Source: Lepidonotus clava
Taxonomy: Eukaryota; Annelida; Polychaeta; Phyllodocida; Polynoidae
NCBI GenBank assembly: GCA_936440205.1
Contig: OW387142.1
Coordinates: 20,302,736-20,366,735, forward strand
Length of the DNA stretch: 64,000 nt
Reading direction: 5' to 3'
Each line of letters opens with the position of its first letter. Within the stretch, counting starts at the first letter, position 1. Shown here in pieces: positions 56,138 through 64,000 of the stretch. The translations under genes were made by a program, and so were the position numbers. The notes below the pieces were generated by a model. That model worked only from the letters and a program-made list of their open reading frames with translations. It had not been told where the DNA came from and searched no databases.

Positions 56138-59100
56138 TTAAACCTTTTGATCTCCAATTTTCTGGATATTTTGATATAATTTACTCCATTCTTTAAGTCC
56201 CCTAATGTACGGGCTCTTCTGTATTTTTGTAAATTTTGTATAATCATGTTTCATCTTTACCTTGAGTGTACTCCTTAAATGTTTATCATGTTTAGGCTTT
56301 TCGATATTATCAGCCTCCTTACTTTGTGAAAACATCAGTTTCAACAATCTCCTCTTGCGTCTAGTACACAAGTCTTCTAGCTTGTACTTTTTATACAATA
56401 TATCAAGTGAGCATCTGTCAACTAAATTATTTCTAAACTCTATTAATCGTATAGATTTTTGATGTAATCTATCAGCCTTTTTAATTTTTTCTATAGTTCC
56501 TGAATCGATTAAAAAATCACCGTAGTTGAAGTGTGACATAACCATCGTTTTATAAATTTGTAAAGCAACTCGCTCACTGATATATCGTCTAATCTTCGCA
56601 AATATTCCCAATTTGCATCTAACCTTTTATAAAACATGATCTATTTGAACATTCATGTTAAGGGAATCATCAATATATATCCCAAGATACTCATAGGTAT
56701 GTACTTGATTTAATTTGTGGTCACCAATAAATATGCTATTCAGATCAACACAAGAGTTTTTGTTATATGATATAACCATATATTTTGTTTTCTCCTTGTT
56801 AATGGTAAGTTTGTTTTTTGCACACCAATCAATCAAATGATTCAATTTATATTGCGCCTCAAACATACTCTTAGTAATAGTATTACCTGTACCTATTAAC
56901 AAAGTATCGTCCGCATACATTACACAAGATCCCAAATCCATTTGGGTGAGGAGGTCGTTTACATAAATAATAAAAATCAGAGGACCTAAAATAGATCCCT
57001 GAGCGGTTCCATAAGTTAACGGTAATTTTGTAGATTCATAACCATTCATACAAGTACACTGATATCTATTAGTGACATATTTTCTCATGAAAGTTAAAGC
57101 ATTGTCATCGAAGCCATAAAGTTCCAATTTTTTAAACAAAATCTGCTGGTCTATACAATCGAATGCGCGAGAAAAATCAATAAAAATACAAGTACTATAT
57201 TGTCTTAAGTTCCAGTTATTATATAAAGTTTTAAACAAATCGAAAATCGCCATTGACATACTCTTTCCAGTTCTAAAACCAAACTGTGAGCTACATAATA
57301 ATGCATTATCCTCAAAATAAGACTGGATCTGAGTATGCATAACCCTTTCTAGTATTTTACCCGGTAAACATATTGGGTAATCGGTCTCCAATCTTTAGGA
57401 TTTTTACTCTTTTGATTAGTTTTAGGGATCGGACTTACATATCCAATACACCATTTTGCTGGAAAACATCCACTACGAATACACTCATTATACAAGCGAG
57501 TAACAAGCCTGTAACTTCTACAGGTGGACGAGAGGTGACTCTCTCAACAGTATTGGAGCGTATATACCTTATGAAAGGGGAAGCTTAACCATAGCTATAC
57601 CTGGTTGGAACGTTACTGATGTGTTAGAATTGTGAAATGGATGGAATGAACTGTATGGATGGAGAACTGTATACCTGTACCTTTGGAATATTGTCATGGA
57701 TATAATAAACTTACCTCTTGCCAAGCGTGTGTTCTTTGTATAGGTTTGAGCCCCTTTACTTAGAATCTCTACCACTCAGAAACGAACTATGATCCAGGAT
57801 AACGATCTACCTGGATGAAGCTAGCTACTTCAACGATTAACCACGAAGAACTCCCCTTTACTTTAACATAACACCCATTTAATGACATCTTCGAATAAGT
57901 AAAACATGATTGATAAATGATAAGACATCACGCAGTCGAATAACGATGAAAGGCCCCGATATGGATATTAACAAATACGAACTTTAATAATGATACGTCC
58001 TTAGAATTAAACAAAGACAAATAACATCAGTCAAGCTCAACACTATCCACATTATAACACTTTTTATCCGCTGTCCACACATCTGAAAATTGTTTGGCCA
58101 AATCTGGGCCTGCTTGTACGTAATATTTATTCATAAACTCAGACAGTTTATCATTTTTTAGGATATCACCATCCACCAACAGTTCTGTCAAACTACCAGT
58201 TTTTTTACCCTTTCCCATACCCGTTATTTTATTTATCTCTCTCCAGAATTTCCTCGGATCTCCATCACATGAATCTAATTTGTCTTTAATATATTCCTCT
58301 TTTGCTGTAATTAATAATTTTTTTACATCATTTTTCTTTTTTCTAAAAAAAAGCCCAAACCTCTATATCCCCAGTTTCTATTGCTTTTTAATAGAGTATA
58401 TCTTTATGATGTAGCTCCTCAAGAATTTCTCTACTAAACCAAGTAGGACAATCATTCGGTACTCGTATTTTAACTATAGGACAGTACTGATCAGCACAGT
58501 GAGTAAGAATGGACAAAACTAATTCCCAAAGTGCTTCCGGGTCACCTTCGATATCCCAAAAATCAGCCCACTTAGGACTACTAAGTACAGATTCTTGGAA
58601 CAGATCACAATTATAATACCTGTAGCTTCTACCATCAATATATGTAAAAGTCTTTTTAATTTTTTCCTTCTTTTTTACAAGGAACACTGGACAATGATCA
58701 CTTATACCAATATCTAGTCTACTGCTACTAACAATGAAGTCCATATTTGTAAATACCAAATCTATCCGACTTTTTTAATGAGCCGTTATTCGAGTATTAA
58801 CTGTGATAATTTGGCTAAGGAAATATTCGTGTTCGAAATCTTTTAATAAATCAAATGACTTAGTATGCCTTTTGTTATAATCAATATTAAAATCTCCAAG
58901 AATAACGGTTTCATATTTAAGGTAATTCGGGAGAAGGTCCACAGATGTGCCCAATTCCGACAAAAAGTTATCGATATTACCAGAAGGAGGTCTATAGGCA
59001 CAACAAATATATTTAGATTTAATTTTAGATATATTGATCGATAACCATAACTGCTCTAAGTCACTACTTATTTTACTATGTTCGTTTAAAATTGTAGTCC

Positions 59101-59350
59101 CATTGGCAATTTTATCACTGACATATATACACAGTCCCCCACCTCGCTTAACTATGTTTCCATTTTGACTTCTATCCATTCGGAAGAGGGTGAAACCTGG
59201 AATGTTAATCATGACATCAGAAACACTTGAATTGAGCCATGTCTCACAAAGGCATATCACGTCATACATGTTAAACTGTAATTTTACCTCCTCAATATGT
59301 TTCCAGAGGCTACGCACATTCAACATCACAATTTTGAATCCCTTAACCAT
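56138..59350 (-). pseudogene. LINE ORF2: endonuclease and reverse transcriptase, inactive
   Basis: The endonuclease begins at 59350 (VMLNVRSL, E36 in CETWL, LGDFNID). It is cut by an in-frame TAA near 58772 and resumes with KSRIDLVFTN and SDHCPVF. Another TAA lies near 58387 and a phase change in a T8 run near 58345. The frame then continues to 58027 (MGKGKKTGSL...). An unrelated stretch of about 450-480 bp (about 57550-58020) replaces part of the region before the RT. RT resumes around 57535 (RLYNECIRSGCFP, KDWRPIT) with another phase change near 57380. Then come FIDFSRAFD, AQGSILGP and YADD with both catalytic Asp kept, a TAA at about 56624 and a C-terminal domain to 56138. With at least five lesions it cannot make a full-length product. 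Confidence 0.88.
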
Positions 59351-59360
59351 ATCAAGGATA

Positions 59361-61245
59361 TCAACTATAAATACAAATTAAACAGGTAATCTCAATCAAT
59401 ACAAAACACAAAATAATGTACAAATCGATTCCAGCTGCTTTTAACCAAGGAACTGGAAAACCCAGACAGTGTATCATTCCTCTAAAAGAGGAATAATTAT
59501 ACGCCCCCCTGACACAATGATTTGTGATTACAAAACCTGGACTATATATTATATGTACAACTATGTATGAGAAACCATGCCGGGCAAACAGCACAATAGG
59601 GGCTATACTAGTATAAGATGCTGTACTGGATGATAAATCTGAACTTTCTACATCATCATTTTGGTAGTTTTTTAACAGTTCAAGTGAAATTTTCAAAGAC
59701 TCAATCTCCTTTTTAAACAGTGTATGTTGCAAGTCTACACGCGATACAAAATCATCTACCCTTTCAGCATTTTCTTTTACTGTTTCAGAGTGTACATTAA
59801 ATTCTGACTCAATGTTCACTTTGAGACCTTCGATATCCGCAGCTAAGTCACATTCCACCTTATTCTTTGAGTCGGGACTAGTTCATCCGGTCACGTGACC
59901 ACATAGCAACTGGTGAATACAACCCTTAGGGAACTGGTTCCCGCGGAGGGCATAGGGTAGAATTACAGTGATTGCACCTCATATATTTGCTTAACAACAG
60001 ATATATTCAAGTCTACATTAGTTTATGGAAGTAAATAAAGGTTAACAAGCATTTTGTGGCTCAAGTATGCGCGAACAAGGTGCGAACACATTGTGTGAAA
60101 GCTGGCTGGCACTGGGCGCAAGGAGGCCGTGTTGCCAGGTGTAATTACCGGCCCCCTGGCCTAATACCTCCCCGACAACAAACAGGTGACTTGGGCCCAG
60201 GACCGGCGATTTCTGCTGGCCCCAGGAGGGTTTGGTATAGGTATTTCCATGTGATTTCTTTATTTACAGATATATTCACATATACATACAAATAATACAA
60301 CACGAATGACTTGGTAATAATGATAACTTTCATAATCTAGTCTGTGACAAGCTACAATACACGTCGCCATGCAGTTGTTTGCACCAATCACTAAGGGGCC
60401 GACGGTAGCGCCACCTACAAGTGCCCGGATTACCGACCCAAAGAATGTACATGTTGGGATAGACCATCAACGTCTTTAGCATTGCTTCGTCTAGTAGCTA
60501 AAAGTTCATCTTCCATCTCAACTAATTTCCGGTCAATATCTAGAATGTCAGTGGTCGATTTCTCCTGGTGCTTGACGATGTGTTCAATTTTAATATCGCG
60601 TTCTGTATTTTAAGTTTTAAGTGCATTTAATTCACTCGCAACATTAACATGTAAATTCTTTAATATCACATCTATGGATTCGATGACACGCTTGTTACTG
60701 TCCGACTGTTCATCTCTAACCCTTGACACATCTCTCTTGATCTCTAATAGAATGTCCAAAATATCTTGATTCCCCGTTTTCATTGGCGTCTCCAGGCTTA
60801 ATGCTCTGCGACGCGGCCTACCTCTCTTCGGTTTCTTAACATCCTCCTTTTCCGGTAGCCCTTCGTTCGTCAAAATATTCACAAGATTTATTTGCGGGGG
60901 TTCGGAAACGTCCCCGCTCGGTAACTCCTTCGTGGCAGCGTCGGGTACATCACCGCCATTGTTGTTGTTTTGGGCGTCTTCCCCTCCATTATCGCCCACC
61001 GTAACGTTCGCCGGCTCTTTTGATTCGCCTACATCGGCACCTTTACCATGTCTTCTTCTACGTCTGCATTTCTTTGCGTCCGGCTTTGAAGACTTGCCCG
61101 AGGACGGAGACGTTTTCTCATCCGTTTCGGGCATTTTTGGCGGTGTTATGCTATGTAACCGCTTTCTTGATTCCGTCGGAGTGTCCGCCATATTGGCCAC
61201 ATTCTCCACTTCCACCTCTAAGTTTTTTTGATCTGTAGTGTCCAT
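59361..61245 (-). pseudogene. LINE ORF1, interrupted by a MITE
   Basis: ORF1 starts with ATG at 61245. Its N-terminal half is charged and disordered, with a basic RRRRRHGKG patch and a clear AT-hook (KRGRPRRR), then a predicted coiled coil. A TAA at about 60610 interrupts the frame, which otherwise continues (NTERDIKIEHIVKH...) until the MITE at about 60447. Downstream of the MITE the coiled-coil sequence resumes (KVECDLAADIEGL...ESLKISLELL) to about 59600. The remaining codons to 59361 are hydrophobic and of doubtful origin. An AT-hook in a LINE ORF1, in place of the zinc knuckles seen in many families, is uncommon in my experience. Confidence 0.75.
59865..60447. mobile_element. MITE inserted in LINE ORF1, about 583 bp
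   Basis: Left ATTCTTTGAGTCGG and the right end read in reverse, ATTCTTTGGGTCGG, differ at one of 14 positions. Further in, TCCGGTCACGTG and TCCGGGCACTTG also correspond. The segment splits the coiled-coil coding frame of LINE ORF1. It contains CpG and GC-rich stretches and no ORF of interest. No target duplication was recognised. Confidence 0.65.
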
Positions 61246-61571
61246 ATTTCACGTTAATTAGTTCCACACGTCTTTCAGACTTGGTCACCAAACCTTTATG
61301 AGGAAACCAAACCTTGTTGAAACGTTCTGGTAGCCCGTTAACCGTTTGCCCGGCCGTTTTTCATACGGAGCTCTTACTGCAACACACTACACGATGGTGG
61401 CGCCATCTTTCGACTCATATATCAATACAAGTCATAATCATTTTCTGATGCTTCATAGATTAAATTTTCTATCAAAGAGATATTTGACTCATTTTACACC
61501 TAAAAAAGGGTTAAATGCGTGCAAATTGGCCCCAAAATGCGTGAAAATAGGCTACACAACTTCTAAAAGTA

Positions 61572-62600
61572 ATATAGATTACAGTTGCCCATTTTCGTGC
61601 ATTGCTTGTTTTTGCGCATTTTACGCATTTTTTATGGACGCATTTTTATGGACGCATTTTTTCTGTAGGTATCAGAAAGATAATTTTCTATTCCCAGACG
61701 TCAGAAACAGTTAGTATGGAACAAATAATATGATTTTTAATGATATCTCATGAGTATTTATGCGTTTTACAGGGAAAAATGTGCTTCTGATTCCCTGTTA
61801 TTTGAGATCATGAAATAATTATGATATGAGTGATTTTTACATTAAAAATCGTACTAAAAGGAAATTGTTATTTTAGATATTGGTTTAAATTGATATCTGA
61901 TCATTTAGATATCAGAAACTTTGGATTTTATCCTATTTTAGAAAATAGACCTCCTGCCTGAATTCTAATCAGGATGTTGCCAATTTTCGCACATTTTCTT
62001 GATATTTTTTGACATTTTTACTAATTTTTGATATCTTTTCATGAATTTTTTCTTCCCCTATATATGGAAAACATTCCAAACATGCTGCCATACACCGTGG
62101 AGATACATTCCTGAGAAAATATGTATCCTAACGTTGCTGGCTATCAATTTTAGTTATGTTTGAGGGGAAATTAATCTTCTTGAAACTGCCTGAAAATGTA
62201 CAAAAACTCGGATTATTCATGAAAACATTGTCTATTTTGGTTATATATATATTGAGATAACATGGTATTTCCCAAATCCAATATGTCAAGCAGTCAGATA
62301 GCCTACGGACATTTTGGGGTCAAATATTAATATATATTAGGAATATTAATTTTTTCTATATATTTTCCTAATTATCCAAATTCAAAATTGTGAATGCGCG
62401 AAAACTGGCAGCACTACTCTAGTCAGTACTCATCAAAATATTTTTCAATTGTCATATCTTTTTGTATGATCGTGTTCTTGGGTTTTATATTACCTAAAAG
62501 ATGCATAGAAATATCAAATTATCCTATTTATCTTTAGATATTCTATCATAATTCAATTTCCTGTGTCTAGTGCGCAAAAACTGACTCCTCTACTCTATTA
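61572..62600. repeat. Cluster of TTGCCAATTTTCGC-type elements
   Basis: A complete inverted pair, TGTTGCCAATTTTCGCACATT at 61975 and AATGCGCGAAAACTGGCAGCA ending 62413, bounds a 439-bp MITE. An outer, more degenerate pair (AGTTGCCCATTTTCGTGCAT at 61573 and TGCGCAAAAACTGACTCCTC near 62571) suggests a second element around it. Together with the split copy at 55587/61554 this is at least three copies within 7 kb. Confidence 0.55.
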
Positions 62601-63460
62601 TTGTAATGTTTGCTAATGTGCGGCGCTGCGATTGCTGCCTACCTGCTTCAACTTGCAGGTATTTATGTACTTTGCACTGTTTCTACTAAATGCTGCACGC
62701 TACTTCGGCCCAACTCGTTGGACACCTTGTGTTTTAAGTAGAAATCTAACTTCACAAGTTGAGGTAAATAACCCGAAGATGTAACAATGATATGTTAAAA
62801 TCAGTTTATTAGGTACATCTTTCCAAGTTACTTTAGTTTAAGATTACAATGGTGCATATACAGTTAGTGCCTGCTACTTATGGTTGTAATTTCACAGCTA
62901 AATCTCAAAAAATTCAAAAAGGCCAAATAGCAGTGCTAAAATTGATGATTTTTGGAGATTCCCTATGGGAATTTACTATAGGATTTGGTTGTTAATTTTG
63001 GATCTAGACTGCTGGTTTTATTGGTAACACCTTTAGGCTGGGTACAAGCAAAATTGGACAAGTGGCACCCTCTAGAGTAAGGGCCGCCGGATAACGTTTC
63101 CCACCATAGACACAACATCACATTCCTCCCTTGTAACTTTAAAGTTCTTATCTTTAACTGAACTGTCCATGTCTTTCAATGTCACTTTGAGATGGTCTTA
63201 TTAGGAGAGTCAATGTATACTTTGTTACAAGTTATTTTACCAGTTACTCATAGTTCTTTATCTATATATTGATATACTACTTAGCATTTTGCTGAGATAG
63301 TCCTTTAGATCAAATAAGTGTTTTTTTATCAACAAAGTCTTTTCTTACTATAACTTGTTACCATAAGCAAATACATCAAATAATCAAAAGCTAGAGAAAG
63401 TCGTTGACTACCACTTCTCAGAATAGGAGTTCTGGCATAATTCTGGCCTAGGTGAGTTTC
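62601..63460. other. Non-coding, no gene seen
   Basis: No motif-bearing ORF. A short GCCCAACTCGTTGGAC hairpin-like word lies near 62707. Confidence 0.35.
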
Positions 63461-64000
63461 CTATTTTCTAACACTCTTACAACTTGGAGTGGAGATCAGT
63501 CTCTTTGGAGCTTGATGTGGTCTACTGTTGTCTGGTAGAACAGCAGACAGTCGCTGGGTCAGTGGTGGGTCAGCAGGTGGTAGCTGAACCGTCTCCGTAG
63601 ATCTCTTGAGTTCAGCAGATGTCACAGGTGGGATACCCATGACCATCGGTTGCTGAAGTGGCGGTCTTGGCTGAAGGTAGTGAGGCAGTCGATCCACCTC
63701 AGCTGACACAGCAAGCGGTTGCTGAACTGATGGTGGCGCAGCACGTAGTTCAGCAGGCGGTGGCTGAACTTAGGGTAGTCCAGCAGGTAGTCGCTGAACC
63801 TGCTCTGTCATTTCCCCTGGTGCTGGAGGTGTCACAGGCGGAAAACCCATGACTGACGACTGGTGACTTGGCAGGTGCACGAGCAGTGGCACATCAGCTG
63901 GCACCATAGGTATTGGGTTCCTATCCCCACTACCATCGAGCAGTTTGTCGATTTGTGGCCCACTCCCAGAGAGACCACTATTGATGTCCACACTTCCAGG
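63461..64000 (-). pseudogene. Proline-rich reading frame, runs off the window
   Basis: On the minus strand one phase is open from the window edge (64000) to a TAG at 63461, about 180 codons, with a single in-frame interruption about two fifths of the way in. The product is rich in Pro, Gln and Val, with an internal repeat: VMGFPPVT and VMGIPPVT, each followed by a LPAG or LPPAD motif about 20-25 residues later. The DNA shows a recurrent CAGCAGG..GT.GCTGAAC word at about 63570, 63749 and 63780. It could be the last exon of a host gene with repetitive sequence, or the tail of an element-encoded protein. I do not recognise it. Confidence 0.45.

Larger units (their letters stand above)
55920..61403 (-). 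mobile_element. LINE of the Jockey/CR1 group, broken
   Basis: Read on the minus strand: 5' UTR (61403-61246), ORF1 with AT-hook and coiled coils, ORF2 with APE endonuclease and reverse transcriptase, then a 3' UTR ending in AATAAA and an A-rich tail near 55945-55920. Endonuclease words (LNVRSL, CETWL, YRPPSG, LGDFNID, SDHCP) and RT words (FIDFSRAFD, AQGSILGP, YADD) are all recognisable. The 5' end carries AAAGATGGCGCC, a YY1-like site also placed at the start of mammalian L1 5' UTRs. I could not define a target duplication or fix the clade (CR1, Rex1, Daphne and Jockey are all possible). Confidence 0.9.
55587..61554. mobile_element. Older MITE apparently split by the LINE
   Basis: TGTTGCCAGTTTTCACGTATTTT at 55587 is inverse to AAAATGCGTGAAAATAGGCTA at 61534-61554, about 17 of 20 positions in the shared core. 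Outside the LINE, these flanks add up to about 480 bp. That is close to the 439 bp of the related intact element at 61975-62413. The LINE therefore seems to have inserted into a pre-existing copy. Confidence 0.45.

Overview
This is a 64 kb piece of an animal nuclear genome: AT-rich, gene-poor and full of repeats, with intron splice sites, SINEs, a LINE, many short inverted-repeat transposons (MITEs) and C2H2 zinc-finger genes. A SINE whose tail reads ...TTTTACGCCGTA... followed by an ACTC microsatellite resembles repeats I associate with molluscs, so a marine lophotrochozoan, most likely a mollusc, is my best guess. That is an inference from memory, not a database match.

Only two protein-coding genes are well supported, and they form a convergent pair. 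Gene 1 (18709-21999, +) encodes 1096 residues with 13 C2H2 fingers. Gene 2 (47548-45296, -) encodes 750 residues with 7 fingers. They share (i) an ungapped N-terminal block of about 45 residues with 23 identities that I cannot match to KRAB, SCAN, BTB or ZAD, (ii) a first cluster whose opening three fingers have the same ligand spacing in both, (iii) a distal three-finger cluster with the same spacing, and (iv) an intron ending about 30 nt before the start codon. They look like old paralogues, probably nuclear DNA-binding transcription factors. Gene 1 has seven extra fingers, three SUMO consensus sites and a four-codon upstream ORF.

Layout. 1-13.4 kb: non-coding, with dispersed repeats, an intact SINE with an 11-bp target duplication, an RFX-type X-box and GC-rich islands at 3.96 and 12.2 kb. 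13.5 kb: GC box plus TATA, the best candidate promoter for gene 1. 13.6-18.7 kb: its probable 5' intron, with a minisatellite and two MITEs. 22-35 kb: AT-rich non-coding sequence with TATATG arrays, a GC-rich fold-back, a 975-bp MITE and a palindromic ATGATCAT-type array. 35.3-37.4 kb: a 120-bp tandem repeat and a CpG-rich promoter-like region in which a CCAAT box and a CACGTG E-box are paired three times at exactly 23 bp. 38.8 kb: a 63-nt near-perfect palindrome. 39-45 kb: MITEs and a tRNA-related SINE. 45.3-47.6 kb: gene 2, with a probable 5.8-kb 5' intron and a first exon or promoter near 53.4-53.8 kb. 53.9-54.6 kb: a minisatellite of about 75 bp period. 55.6-62.6 kb: a broken Jockey/CR1-type LINE (minus strand) with a MITE inside its ORF1, itself apparently sitting inside an older MITE. 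63.5-64 kb: a proline-rich reading frame on the minus strand that runs off the window.

Nothing suggests an operon, a CRISPR array, rRNA or a functional tRNA gene. The most unusual items are the shared N-terminal block of the two zinc-finger proteins and the three-fold 23-bp CCAAT/E-box module.
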